A stretch of 35,534 nucleotides of DNA from an uncultured Subdoligranulum sp. (GCA_904390925.1 CAJFMB010000029.1:1-35534), one strand, 5' to 3'; shown: positions 15,058 to 22,402, numbered from the stretch's first letter. Numbers and translations are program-made. The notes: generated by a model from the sequence alone, not told the origin.

Positions 15058-15104
15058 AAAAAAGAACGTGCAACGTTAAAAATAACGCTTGCACGTTCTT
15101 TTTT
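15058..15104. terminator. Strong bidirectional terminator between integrase and tRNA
   Basis: A 16-bp perfect stem (15058-15073 with 15089-15104) continues inward through CGTTA/TAACG with one bulged C. It begins with six A and ends with six T, so it serves the integrase on the plus strand and the tRNA on the minus strand. Confidence 0.85.
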
Positions 15105-15107
15105 GAG

Positions 15108-15181
15108 TGGGCCAGGCAGGGTTCGAACCCGCGACCAATCGGTTATGAGCCGACAGCTCTGACCAGCTGAGCTACTGGCCC
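15108..15181 (-). tRNA. tRNA with CAU anticodon, probably tRNA-Ile2 (or Met)
   Basis: The 74-nt gene folds fully: acceptor GGGCCAG/CTGGCCC, D-stem GCTC/GAGC, anticodon arm GTCGG-CTCATAA-CCGAT, and T-arm with TTCGAAC. CCA is not encoded. The anticodon is CAU. The CTCATAA loop looks more like lysidine-modified tRNA-Ile2 than elongator Met, but programs often call it Met. It lies inside the element border and may replace the broken tRNA at 15323-15366. Confidence 0.85.
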
Positions 15182-15225
15182 AAATGACGATATTATGATG
15201 TTTTTATGCGGCCTCGAATGGCTTT

Positions 15226-15245
15226 GGTAGCCAATCGGTAGCCAA
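15226..15245 (+). repeat. Tandem arm-type repeats GGTAGCCAA
   Basis: Copies at 15226-15234 and 15237-15245 are spaced by 11 bp, one helical turn. An inverted copy is at 15025-15033. The set brackets the complete tRNA and lies between the integrase and the split tRNA, as arm sites at an attachment end would. Confidence 0.55.
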
Positions 15246-15322
15246 AACGGAGAAAATCGATGGGTGTTGATTTCAAAATAACGAAGAATCGCTATTTTTG
15301 AAAGAAAATATTTGTTGGTTCT

Positions 15323-15366
15323 GGCGGTTATGAGCCGCCAGCTCTGACCAACTGAGCTAATGGCCC
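15323..15366 (-). pseudogene. 5' half of a tRNA (CAU) broken after the anticodon stem
   Basis: Reading the minus strand from 15366: acceptor GGGCCAT, D-arm, then anticodon arm GGCGG-CTCATAA-CCGCC. The sequence then becomes AGAACCAACAAA, with no variable loop, T-arm or acceptor 3' strand. It shares GGTTATGAGCC (plus-strand sense) with the complete tRNA at 15108-15181. The break is best explained by insertion of the element into the anticodon arm, with the missing half at the unseen left end. Confidence 0.65.
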
Positions 15367-15475
15367 GCAAATAACCCATATATTATACCAGCTTTTTCCC
15401 GATTTGCCAATATCCTGCGGCGATTTATCGTTAAAACTTTTCGACACCGTTCCCGCGGGACTGTCCCACCGCTTC

Positions 15476-15916
15476 CTATCTGTTTCCCGCCGGGGCCACA
15501 TTGAAGTTGACACCGCGGCACTCGGTCCAGTAGTGCAGCGCCTGCTCAACGGCCTTCTGTGGCAGGTTGAAGTACTCTGCCAGCTGCCACGGCTCGGTAT
15601 ACCCTTCCGCCATGGCCCGCCGCAGCCGCTCCACCCCCAGATACCGGGTGATGGCCCAGCGGTCGGCTTTGTACTCATGTCTGGCAATCAGATCATAGGG
15701 GCTGGATACTTTATGCGTGCATCCGGTGGCACAGTGGCCCACCTCGTGGGCCAGCTGCCAGCTCAACTGCCGCCAGTTCCGCGCGCGGGCCACATCCACA
15801 AAAATGCCATAACTGCCGTCAAACTCAATGGTGGCAGCATCGGCGAACCCAATGGGGTAGGCATAGATCCGGGCGCCTGCCTTGCGGGCGTCGTCATATA
15901 CCTCACACAATTGCAT
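15476..15916 (-). CDS. ImmA/IrrE-family metallopeptidase
   Basis: The 146-residue protein has the zinc motif AHEVGHC (HExxH) and a downstream RHEYKADRWA segment giving the third ligand. This is the pattern of ImmA/IrrE peptidases. In ICEBs1 and related phages, ImmA cleaves the neighbouring ImmR repressor after a host signal and so triggers excision. Here it follows the XRE repressor by 4 nt on the same strand, the same pairing. AAAGGGA lies just before the ATG at 15916. The protein seems intact. Confidence 0.8.
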   Translation of the reverse strand: MQLCEVYDDARKAGARIYAYPIGFADAATIEFDGSYGIFVDVARARNWRQLSWQLAHEVGHCATGCTHKVSSPYDLIARHEYKADRWAITRYLGVERLRRAMAEGYTEPWQLAEYFNLPQKAVEQALHYWTECRGVNFNVAPAGNR

Positions 15917-15920
15917 AGTT

Positions 15921-16256
15921 TCAGTTCCCTTTCGCCTGCTGGTCCCGGAAAAACCGGGCCATTTCCAGCAGCTTCTCCTTGTTCTCCTCGGTCAGCGCCT
16001 TGGTCTCGTGGAACAGGGCGTAGGAAAAATCGTCAAATCCGATGTCCTTCTGGGCTGGCTCCACCCCCAAAAGACTGTCCACGCTGACCGAAAAGTACCC
16101 AGCAATCTTTGCCAGAGTCTGGGCGGACAGCGACTGCTTGCGGCCCATCTTCAGGTCGGTCAGGGAACTGCGGCTGACTCCGCAGGCACGGCACAGCTCG
16201 GTGATATTGATGCCCCGCTCGGCACATAGCAGTTCGATGTGTTGGTACAATTTCAC
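15921..16256 (-). CDS. XRE-family (ImmR-like) phage repressor
   Basis: The protein has an N-terminal Cro/C1 helix-turn-helix (ITELCRACGVSRSSLTDLKM, then TLAKIAGYFSVSVDSLLG) and a short helical C-terminus, about 111 residues. It would repress the phage-type promoter at 16317-16345. Two GTG starts are possible: 16268, almost touching AAAGG, and 16256, with better spacing; I prefer 16256. The downstream ImmA gene suggests release by proteolysis. Confidence 0.78.
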   Translation of the reverse strand: MKLYQHIELLCAERGINITELCRACGVSRSSLTDLKMGRKQSLSAQTLAKIAGYFSVSVDSLLGVEPAQKDIGFDDFSYALFHETKALTEENKEKLLEMARFFRDQQAKGN

Positions 16257-16291
16257 AACAAAATACACCCTTTCTTGGTGAAATTCTCCAA

Positions 16292-16353
16292 AATTACGCG
16301 ATCAAGAAATTTGTCATTGACAATTACGCAATCACGCAATATACTGTACAGTA
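16292..16353 (+). promoter_or_regulatory. Operator-overlapped strong promoter of the phage remnant
   Basis: TTGACA (16317-16322) and TATACT (16340-16345) are 17 bp apart, pointing right. AATTACGCG (16292-16300) and AATTACGCA (16322-16330) recur 30 bp apart and flank or overlap the promoter. Further copies are ATTACGCG at 16392-16399 and inverted CGCGTAATT at 16432-16440. A perfect 12-bp palindrome TACTGTACAGTA (16342-16353) covers the start site. These are natural operators for the divergent XRE repressor. Confidence 0.7.
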
Positions 16354-16538
16354 CAGACGGCGGAATCTTTTGGAGGTCTTTCTACCATGATATTACGCGA
16401 AGACGTAAATGTCAAGACAATCATACAAATACGCGTAATTAAAATCGGAAAAAAGCATTTTGCCGTTGCCAAAACGGGGGCGTCCGATGCACCGGCATCG
16501 GGATACAGGTACAGTATAGCAGAAAGGACGGGTGTTAA

Positions 16539-16778
16539 TTGGGACTTTCAACCGAAACTTTTTTGCAGCATGCGGCACGGCAGGAGGACCGGCATCTGGC
16601 CGGGCAGATTTTGCGGGATGCAGAACGCCAGGCTCTGCCCGGCCCGGAGGCCGCCGCGGCACTGGATGACATCGTCCAGGATCGCCAGGCGGGCCCTGCG
16701 TTTGCCGATTTATACAAGGACGAGACTTTGCAGTTTTGGGAGGGACATTGCCATGAAGCACAAGCGCAGATGGAATAG
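16539..16778 (+). CDS. Small hypothetical phage protein
   Basis: The 79-residue acidic, helical protein starts at TTG with AAAGGA upstream (near 16524-16529). It has no membrane segment or known motif. Its composition is that of a soluble protein, whereas the overlapping frames are Arg/Cys/Pro-rich and unconvincing. It is the first solid ORF after the phage promoter; its 3' end overlaps the next gene. I do not recognise it. Confidence 0.5.
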   Translation: MGLSTETFLQHAARQEDRHLAGQILRDAERQALPGPEAAAALDDIVQDRQAGPAFADLYKDETLQFWEGHCHEAQAQME

Positions 16779-16968
16779 TTTCCGGATTTCCGGCACCGGG
16801 TGTCTCCGTGCCGACCAGTACGGGACGCTGGAGCTGGATGGCAGCCCCGTGGTTCCGCTTCTGGCAAAACAGCTGGAAGGGCGTCCGCTGCCCCAGGCGG
16901 TGCGGCTGACGCTGACGGTGGAACTGCTGACCCGGCCGCTGACCACACAGCGGGGAGGTGCACGATGA
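16753..16968 (+). CDS. Small hypothetical phage protein
   Basis: The 71-residue basic-start protein begins at ATG 16753 behind GGGAGGGA (16738-16745). The frame is open far upstream to an ATG at 16387 that also has GGAGG, but the sequence between is not protein-like, so I use the internal start. It overlaps the preceding gene by 26 bp and the following one by ATGA, a compact phage arrangement. No function is recognised. Confidence 0.5.
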   Translation: MKHKRRWNSFRISGTGCLRADQYGTLELDGSPVVPLLAKQLEGRPLPQAVRLTLTVELLTRPLTTQRGGAR

Positions 16969-17138
16969 ACCGGGGCGGGGAGGCCTGCCGCAACTGCCGC
17001 TGGCGGTGTGAGGGGACAGGATACTGCCTGTGGCCGGTCTGTCTGCGGATCTGCATTGACGAGCGACAGCAGGCAGAGCAGGCAAAGGAGGCACAGCATG
17101 AAGGACAGCGCGACGATGACCGAGCAACAGAAGATTGA
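16965..17138 (+). CDS. Small cysteine-rich protein, possible zinc finger
   Basis: The 57-residue protein begins ATGA over the previous stop. It has Cys at CRNCRWRC, GYCLWPVC and RIC, six in about 22 residues, then a charged tail. Short Cys-rich proteins of this type in prophages usually bind zinc, but the exact family is not recognised. It overlaps the next gene. Confidence 0.5.
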   Translation: MNRGGEACRNCRWRCEGTGYCLWPVCLRICIDERQQAEQAKEAQHEGQRDDDRATED

Positions 17139-17541
17139 ATGGCTGCAACAGTACCAGCGGGCCAGGCGGGGGGAGCGGCTTGCCAACCTGGCGCTGGAAC
17201 TGGCCCGGGAGGAGGCAACCCGTATCTCGCCGGTTCTGGATGGCATGCCGCGGAAAAGCGGCCACAGCGACCGGGTCCCCCGGGCCGCGGAACACTTAGC
17301 GGAGGCGGAAAGCGCCTGTGCCGATGCGGCCCTGATCTGTCACCGGGCACGGCAGGCCGTCAGGCAGGCCATTGCCGGGGTTCCTGATGCTGACCAGCGG
17401 GAGGTACTGCACCGGCGGTATCTGCTGGGACAGACGCTGACCGCCATATCGGGGCAGATGCTGCTGGATTACCGGTGGGTCCGGCGGCTGCACCGGCGGG
17501 CGCTGGATACCCTGACCCCGCAAGAACAGCCATGGGCCTGA
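17098..17541 (+). CDS. Sigma-70 region-4-like phage regulator (DUF1492/ArpU-like)
   Basis: The 147-residue protein has a helical N-terminus and a C-terminal helix-turn-helix: REVLHRRYLLGQTLTAISGQ then MLLDYRWVRRLHRRALDTL. This VL.RRY...W..V...H..AL pattern is that of phage late regulators related to sigma region 4. AAAGGAGG at 17085-17092 precedes the ATG 17098. These proteins normally activate late or packaging genes, which are absent downstream, so this one may be orphaned. Confidence 0.7.
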   Translation: MKDSATMTEQQKIEWLQQYQRARRGERLANLALELAREEATRISPVLDGMPRKSGHSDRVPRAAEHLAEAESACADAALICHRARQAVRQAIAGVPDADQREVLHRRYLLGQTLTAISGQMLLDYRWVRRLHRRALDTLTPQEQPWA

Positions 17542-17548
17542 CCCCCTC

Positions 17549-17577
17549 TTGACAGAAAAAACACAATCTGGTTCAAT
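17549..17577 (+). promoter_or_regulatory. Possible promoter for the YitT-family gene
   Basis: TTGACA (17549-17554) with TTCAAT (17572-17577) at 17-bp spacing, followed by a TATAAGTAGAAT stretch. The -10 is weak. It lies between the phage remnant and the membrane-protein gene. Confidence 0.4.
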
Positions 17578-17611
17578 ATAAGTAGAATATTTATCGTAAG
17601 GAGGTTTTATT

Positions 17612-18253
17612 TTGCCGACGAGGCGACTGTATGCCCTCGCACGGAAACTGACAGCGGGGCTGACCCTGCGCAACTGTGCGGGAATTCTTCTGGGTGCAGC
17701 CATCTGCACCTTTGGAATTCACAACATCCATCAGCAAACCGGCATCACCGAGGGCGGTGTCATTGGGATGATGCTTCTGCTGGAGCACTGGCTGGGGGTT
17801 TCCCCGGCGTTGCTGACCCCGGTACTGGACATCAGCTGTTATCTGCTGGCCTTCCGGTATCTGGGCAAGCGGTTCATCCGCACATCGGTATTGTCCACGC
17901 TGTGCGTCTCTCTGTTTTACAAGTTGTGGGAGTGTTTCCCGCCCATGCTGCCGGATTTGTCTGCGCACCCGCTGCTGGCGGCTCTGCTGGGCGGAATCTT
18001 TGTGGGGCTGGGCGTGGGGCTGATCGTGCGCCAGGGCGGCTCCAGCGGCGGCGACGATGCACTGGCACTGGTCATTGCGCGGATCTCCGGCTGGCGGCTG
18101 TCCCGCGCCTACATGTTCACCGACTTTGTGGTGCTGGGGCTGTCATTGACCTACCTGCCGGTTGGCCGGATTGTCTTTTCGCTGATCACAGTGACGGTAT
18201 CCTCCTGGCTGATTGACCGTGTCCAGCAAATGGGGTGCTGCTGCACAGATTGA
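17612..18253 (+). CDS. YitT/YczE-family integral membrane protein
   Basis: The 213-residue protein has about five or six hydrophobic segments and the family motifs GIHNIHQQTGITEGGVIGM near the N-terminus and GLIVRQGGSSGGDDALALVI in the middle. These glycine-rich loops mark the YitT group (DUF161-type) of Firmicutes membrane proteins, whose transported substrate is not known. The start is TTG 17612, fixed by AAGGAGG at 17599-17605. It lacks the cytoplasmic C-terminal domain of longer YitT proteins, ending after the last membrane helix. Confidence 0.75.
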   Translation: MPTRRLYALARKLTAGLTLRNCAGILLGAAICTFGIHNIHQQTGITEGGVIGMMLLLEHWLGVSPALLTPVLDISCYLLAFRYLGKRFIRTSVLSTLCVSLFYKLWECFPPMLPDLSAHPLLAALLGGIFVGLGVGLIVRQGGSSGGDDALALVIARISGWRLSRAYMFTDFVVLGLSLTYLPVGRIVFSLITVTVSSWLIDRVQQMGCCCTD

Positions 18254-18317
18254 ATCTGATACCGACCGGAAAAAATATTTTTGGACAAATGTAGTGTCTG
18301 CTGAATAAAACAGGCAC

Positions 18318-18373
18318 AACAGCAGCCGGAGCAGACGGCAGATTTCATGCTATTGTCGTCTGCTCCGGCTGTT
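18318..18373. repeat. Long perfect inverted repeat after the YitT-family gene
   Basis: AACAGC-A-GCCGGAGCAGACG (18318-18337) pairs with CGTCTGCTCCGGCTGTT (18357-18373): 13 bp perfect plus an outer AACAG/CTGTT. No clear T-run follows on either strand, so it may be a weak terminator, an RNA stabiliser or a small mobile repeat. Confidence 0.55.
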
Positions 18374-18611
18374 GGTTTGTCCGAAGTTTGAGCATTTTGT
18401 CACAAAGTATGTAATCCCATATAACGTATTGTTAAATAAATTTATGGAAATAAAATTGTGATAGTACAAAAATAGAAATTGAAAATACAAAATGAATTGG
18501 AAAATATAGAAATAACTGGAAGTTACTTGTGCCGCTGCGCTAAATGATGAGAATCCTCAATTTTGGGTTTTGTGCATAATACTGAAAAAGTTGAGAACCG
18601 TTTGGCTAAAA
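18374..18611. other. AT-rich non-coding stretch
   Basis: About 240 bp, clearly richer in A and T than its neighbours, with no supportable gene. It could carry upstream regulatory sites for the HPr-like gene or be remnant sequence. Confidence 0.4.
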
Positions 18612-18639
18612 TGTACAAGGCAGAACTTTGTGCTATAAT
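18612..18639 (+). promoter_or_regulatory. Extended -10 promoter and structured leader of the HPr-like gene
   Basis: TATAAT at 18634-18639 is preceded by TGC (extended -10) with a weak TGTACA (18612-18617) at 16 bp. The leader then holds an inverted repeat GCAAGAAG/CTTCTTGC (18646-18653 with 18678-18685), with GCAGC/GGCTGC inside, just before the ribosome site. Confidence 0.65.
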
Positions 18640-18709
18640 ACAATTGCAAGAAGGAAAGCAGCAACCGGCTGCCGGAACTTCTTGCCTGTAAAACATGGAG
18701 GAATGTCTT

Positions 18710-18931
18710 ATGGTGAGACAAGTCAAGGTTTCCAGCTTCTCCGAAGTCCAGGAGATCGTGTCTGCCGCCGCCAGGTGTATGAACGATGTCGGCGTGCATG
18801 ATATGAAGGGCAGCATTGCAGACGCAAAAAGCATCCTGGGCATGATGTGCCTGGATTACAGCAACCCTGTCAACATCGTCTGCGAGGACGCTAACGATAT
18901 GAATCGTGTGGTCCGCGCCATTCGCCACTGA
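18710..18931 (+). CDS. HPr-domain protein lacking the phospho-histidine (Crh-like)
   Basis: The 73-residue protein has an HPr-like fold pattern ending DAKSILGMMCLDYSNPV, close to the SKSIMGVMSL segment of HPr. Ser41 in KSILG corresponds to regulatory Ser46, the target of HPr kinase. The N-terminal loop that normally carries His15 before ARPA reads SSFSEVQEIVSAA, with no His, so it cannot relay phosphate in the PTS. This combination is that of Crh, a catabolite-repression cofactor of CcpA in Bacillus. GGAGGA (18697-18702) sets ATG 18710; an ATG at 18695 overlaps that site. Tandem terminator hairpins follow. Confidence 0.65.
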   Translation: MVRQVKVSSFSEVQEIVSAAARCMNDVGVHDMKGSIADAKSILGMMCLDYSNPVNIVCEDANDMNRVVRAIRH

Positions 18932-18949
18932 TCTGCGAATGGAATTTGT

Positions 18950-19020
18950 CGGTCAGAAAGGCTTTTGTCTGACCGTTTGAAGTATAGGGGAGGCTCCTTC
19001 CGAGGAGCCTCTCCCTTTTT
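18950..19020 (+). terminator. Tandem hairpins terminating the HPr-like gene
   Basis: First CGGTCAG/CTGACCG (18950-18956 with 18969-18975), then a strong stem AGGCTCCT/AGGAGCCT (18991-18998 with 19003-19010), with outer GGGG/CTCCC, followed by T5 at 19016-19020. Confidence 0.75.
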
Positions 19021-19042
19021 GTCTGACGGGTTCCGGAAAGAA

Positions 19043-19078
19043 AAAACAGGCAGAAGGAAACACCCTTCTGCCTGTTTT
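19043..19078 (-). terminator. Terminator of mgsA, usable from both sides
   Basis: AAAACAGGCAGAAGG/CCTTCTGCCTGTTTT (19043-19057 with 19064-19078) is a perfect 15-bp stem with A- and T-rich ends. It lies 26 bp after the mgsA stop. Confidence 0.8.
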
Positions 19079-19103
19079 GTTTGCAGTAACGTCCCCGCGC
19101 CGG

Positions 19104-19508
19104 TCAGTGCTGGGGGTTCAGGATGGTGCGCCAATCCAGATCGCCGTTTTCCAGACCATGGATCAGCACCTCAGCGGTGGCAATGTTGGTGGCAACCGGA
19201 ATGTTGTGCACATCACAGATGCGCAGCAGATTCATCTCGTTGGGCTCGCTGGGCTTGGCCGAGATGGGGTCACGGAAAAACAGCAGCATGTCCACCTCGT
19301 CGCAGGCAATGCGGGAGATGATCTGCTGATCACCGCCGTGACCGCCCGGCAAAAACCTCTGAATGGGCAGACCCGTCGCCTCTGAAACCAGGCGGCCGGT
19401 GGTGCCGGTTGCAATCAGATGGTGATGGCTGAGAATCTGGCAATACGCAATACAGAACTGAATCATCAGTTCCTTTTTGGCATCATGTGCCACCAATGCA
19501 ATTGTCAT
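19104..19508 (-). CDS. mgsA: Methylglyoxal synthase
   Basis: The 134-residue enzyme converts dihydroxyacetone phosphate to methylglyoxal and phosphate, a bypass that relieves sugar-phosphate build-up. Family motifs are clear: TIALVAHDAKK at the start, TGTTG in the phosphate site, PGGHGGDQQI with the catalytic Asp, FFRDP, and VHNIPVATN near the end. The length is typical. A GGGGG stretch precedes the ATG at 19508. It follows minD on the same strand, as mgsA often follows the mre/min cluster in Clostridia, but the 87-bp gap may hold a promoter. Confidence 0.95.
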   Translation of the reverse strand: MTIALVAHDAKKELMIQFCIAYCQILSHHHLIATGTTGRLVSEATGLPIQRFLPGGHGGDQQIISRIACDEVDMLLFFRDPISAKPSEPNEMNLLRICDVHNIPVATNIATAEVLIHGLENGDLDWRTILNPQH

Positions 19509-19595
19509 GTATGGACCCCCTACTTCCTCTCCGCAGGCGGCCGGCCTGCAGAAAGATATGATAATACTAGATCAAAACCGGTGCTTTTTCTTTCC

Positions 19596-20336
19596 CTAAA
19601 TGGTCAGCGGGATGCGCAGCCCCAGTATCCGCCCGGCAATTGCCCGGCAGGCCGCGGCAGCGGCGCAGCTCTGGCTGATCGCCTCGCCGTTCATCACGCT
19701 GCGCTGCAGGCTGCCGCTTTCCGGCACCACACCCAACAGCTGGACCCCGACCGTATCAATGCACTCATCCAGGTCATAGACCGCAGCACCGCGGCTGAAA
19801 CTGTCCGGCCGCAGCCGGTTGATCACCAGCCGCAGATCGCTTTGGGGATGCCCGTCGGCAATCAGCCGATCCGCCACAATCCGCCCGTCGCGCAGGGCAA
19901 TGGGGTCGGGCGTCAGGACCAGCAGTCCCTTGGTGCAGATGGCTGCACCCGCCTCGAACGCGGGGCCCATGCCGGCGGCGGTGTCCAGCAGGATAAAATC
20001 AAAATAAGGTGACATCAGCGTGACCAGGCGCGCCAGAGGTGCCGGCCGGACAATGCCGCCCTCGTAGGGGGCACTGATCACGGACAACCCCGGATACAGG
20101 GGGCTTTGCACCACGGCTTTTTCACCGTCACAGCGGCCGCACAGCACATCCTCAATGTCATAGACCGTCTTGCCGTAGACACCGGCAATGATGTCCACAC
20201 TGCGCAGACCGGAATCCAGCTCAATCAGCAGGACCTTTTTGTTCAGGGCCGCCAGATGGGCGCCCACCAGCACCGCAATGGTGCTTTTGCCGGTGCCGCC
20301 CTTGCCGGAACAGACCATGATGGTTTGTGCATTCAC
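19596..20336 (-). CDS. minD: MinD-like ParA-family ATPase
   Basis: The 246-residue ATPase has the deviant Walker A SGKGGTGKST, the ELDSGLRSVDI switch region and DFILLDTAAGMG (Walker B). MinD positions MinC at the poles to block division there. The C-terminus (AGRILGLRIPLTI) lacks a clear basic amphipathic membrane helix, and no minC or minE is adjacent, so a related ParA/MinD function is possible. The start is GTG 20336 with GGGGAG upstream. It sits 248 bp downstream of the PBP2 gene, the usual cluster context. Confidence 0.75.
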   Translation of the reverse strand: MNAQTIMVCSGKGGTGKSTIAVLVGAHLAALNKKVLLIELDSGLRSVDIIAGVYGKTVYDIEDVLCGRCDGEKAVVQSPLYPGLSVISAPYEGGIVRPAPLARLVTLMSPYFDFILLDTAAGMGPAFEAGAAICTKGLLVLTPDPIALRDGRIVADRLIADGHPQSDLRLVINRLRPDSFSRGAAVYDLDECIDTVGVQLLGVVPESGSLQRSVMNGEAISQSCAAAAACRAIAGRILGLRIPLTI

Positions 20337-20584
20337 TCAGAAAACTCCCCGGGCAGGGACAACGGCCAGATCCTGACAGCGCTGCCGCAGCCAAACTGAA
20401 AAAATGTACCAGAAACAAAGCCAGCGACGGCATCCGCCCCGGCAGGAGTGCGGGATTTTTTGACGGAATGCCGCAAAACTGCGGAAAACCATCTGATAGA
20501 AACTATCCCGTTTATTATTCTAGCACAGTATTCCGGTATAGGCAATGGATTTTTCTATAAAAAAGCGACAAAATCAAGCAAGGA

Positions 20585-22402
20585 TTATTCAACTGTCCAA
20601 TTTGCCGATGCGTCGGACCAGGCTTCCAGCACTGCCCGCAGCAGTGGCGCCGCGTTGGCACCGCCGCCGCCGTATTCCAGCACAATTGCCACCGCCACCC
20701 GGGGCTGCTCGGCGGGGGCATAGGCGATCAGCACCGAGTTGGTATAGTGGCTGCCGTCTGGCAGGGTTTCCGCCCGCTGGGGGCTGCCGGTCTTGCAGGC
20801 CACCGTCATTTCCAGTCCGCGCAGGGCGGACAGTGTCTGGCCCATGGCGATCATACCTTCCCGGATGGGGGCAAAGACCTCCTCGCCGCCCGGTTGGATT
20901 GACAACACCCTCGTCCGGTACTGCCACAGCGTCTGTCCGGTCTGGCTGTCCAGCGCCAGGGCCGCATAGTGCAACGCGGGGCGGCGGCCGTCGTTTGCCA
21001 GTGCGGCGGCGTAGGCGGCCAGCTGCATCGGCGACACAGCGGTGTTTGCCTGGCCGATGGCGGCCTGCAGCGCCAGCCCGGCGGTATAATTTTCGTCGGT
21101 GGACCAGGTCAGCTGCCCGGAGGCCGACGCCACCTCCACACCGGTATCGGCGGCCAGACCCAGTGTCTGTGCAGTGGTGGAAAACCGGTCCGCCCCCAGC
21201 CGGCGGCCCACGTCATAGAAAAAGATGTTGCAGCTGTATTTCAGGGCGGTGAACAGGTTGACCCGTCCGCTGTGACTGATCTGCAGGCAGCGGGGCTGGT
21301 AGTCGGAGTAGTAGAGATACCGGCCGGTGCAGTTCACCGTGTCCTCGGGGGTAATCAGCCCGGCGGCAAGGGCGGATGCCGCCACTGCCGGCTTGAAGGC
21401 CGACCCGGGCGCATACAGGCCCTGGACAGTGCGGTCAAACAACGGGGCGGCGGGATCGGCTGCCAGCGCCGCATAGTTGCTGCGGTAGTCGGACAGATCA
21501 AAGGAAGGCTTGTTGGCGGCTGCCAGAATACCACCGGTTTCGGTGTCCACCACCACAACCGCCCCGGCGCTGGCTTCCCGGCCGGACCCGGCGGACTTGG
21601 TGGTGCGCAGCGTTTCCAGGTGGTCCGCCAGCGCCTGCTGGACCGCCCGTTGCAAATTGGCATCCAGTGTCAGTTGCAGGGTGGCACCCGGTTCCGGAGC
21701 CTTGGTCAGCTGCTCCTGCAAGACGCCCTCGCTGCCCGCCGTCACCAGCACGCGGCCGTCAGTGCCATGCAAAAGCTGCTCATAGGCGGCTTCCAGCCCG
21801 CTCTGGCCGATCTGGGCGTTCATGGCAATGCCGCTGCCTGCCAGCGCCTCCCACTGTTCGGCGGTGATGGGCCCCACTGTGCCCAGCGCATGGGACAGCA
21901 GGGTGCCGTCCGGCCAGCTGCGCACGCCAGACGGGGTCAGGCGCACCGCACCGCTCTGCACCAGGCCCGCGTCGTACAGCACCGCCGTCTGGGCTGCTGT
22001 CAGCCCCGATACCAGCGGAAATTCACCCGCCGAAACGGCAGAACAAAAGGCGGCGAGTTGTGTTTCCACATCCTCGCCGCCTGTCATCTGCAGCAACTGT
22101 AACGTCCTGTTTGCAACTTCCTGCACGGTGGTACCCGGCGGGGCCGGGTATTTCACCGACACATCCCACACCGGCGTGTCCTGGGCCAGCACCTCGCCAT
22201 TGCGGTCCACGATGTCCCCCCGCGCCGCCGGTACCGTGTAGCTGTACCGGGTGGTGGAGGCCTGGGCCACCTTCTGGGCATAGTAATCCGCCTGGACAAA
22301 CTGCATCCAGATCAGCCGCGCCAGAAACAGCCCGAATACCAGTGCGCAGAGCACCAGAAGAATGATCACGCGGCTTTTTCCGCTGCGGTTGGGTTTCTTC
22401 AT
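20585..22402 (-). CDS. mrdA: Penicillin-binding protein 2 (peptidoglycan transpeptidase)
   Basis: The 605-residue class B PBP has an N-terminal membrane helix (about 12-32), a dimerisation region with YSYTVPAARGDIVDRNGEVL, and a transpeptidase domain. Active-site motifs are SxxK in PGSAFKP, SxN as SCN in LKYSCNIFF, and KTG in ACKTGSP. It crosslinks peptidoglycan during side-wall elongation with MreC and RodA. AAGGAGG precedes the ATG at 22402. The mreC gene lies 76 bp upstream on the same strand; mreD, normally between them, is missing. Confidence 0.92.
   Translation of the reverse strand: MKKPNRSGKSRVIILLVLCALVFGLFLARLIWMQFVQADYYAQKVAQASTTRYSYTVPAARGDIVDRNGEVLAQDTPVWDVSVKYPAPPGTTVQEVANRTLQLLQMTGGEDVETQLAAFCSAVSAGEFPLVSGLTAAQTAVLYDAGLVQSGAVRLTPSGVRSWPDGTLLSHALGTVGPITAEQWEALAGSGIAMNAQIGQSGLEAAYEQLLHGTDGRVLVTAGSEGVLQEQLTKAPEPGATLQLTLDANLQRAVQQALADHLETLRTTKSAGSGREASAGAVVVVDTETGGILAAANKPSFDLSDYRSNYAALAADPAAPLFDRTVQGLYAPGSAFKPAVAASALAAGLITPEDTVNCTGRYLYYSDYQPRCLQISHSGRVNLFTALKYSCNIFFYDVGRRLGADRFSTTAQTLGLAADTGVEVASASGQLTWSTDENYTAGLALQAAIGQANTAVSPMQLAAYAAALANDGRRPALHYAALALDSQTGQTLWQYRTRVLSIQPGGEEVFAPIREGMIAMGQTLSALRGLEMTVACKTGSPQRAETLPDGSHYTNSVLIAYAPAEQPRVAVAIVLEYGGGGANAAPLLRAVLEAWSDASANWTVE

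Larger units (their letters stand above)
1..15340. mobile_element. Right part of an integrative (conjugative or mobilizable) element with a pilus cargo
   Basis: The left edge of the window holds the end of a probable relaxase gene. The right end has the usual recombination module, with an HTH regulator, excisionase and tyrosine integrase transcribed toward the border. Downstream of the integrase are arm-type repeats, a complete tRNA and a split tRNA, as expected at an attachment site. In Tn1549-like elements cargo lies between the mobilization genes and the xis-int end, and the pilus operon sits in that slot here. The left end, the rest of the conjugation genes and the matching attachment site are outside the window, so autonomy cannot be judged. 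The right border is placed at the break in the split tRNA near 15323-15340. Confidence 0.65.
15471..17541. mobile_element. Small prophage or phage-satellite remnant
   Basis: A divergent lysogeny module (ImmA-like protease and XRE repressor on the minus strand, strong rightward promoter with operator repeats) is followed by tightly packed small plus-strand ORFs and a sigma-like phage regulator. No integrase, capsid or terminase gene is present, so the unit is decayed or never complete. It directly adjoins the split tRNA. Confidence 0.6.

Noticed and set aside
16387-16752. An ATG with GGAGG that stays open into the small phage gene at 16753
   Set aside because: The first residues could be a remnant, but most of the stretch is Arg/Cys/Pro-rich and overlaps a better ORF at 16539; not listed as a gene.
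20585-22402. Several plus-strand frames over the PBP2 gene
   Set aside because: All three PBP active-site motifs are on the minus strand in one uninterrupted frame; the plus frames are shadows.
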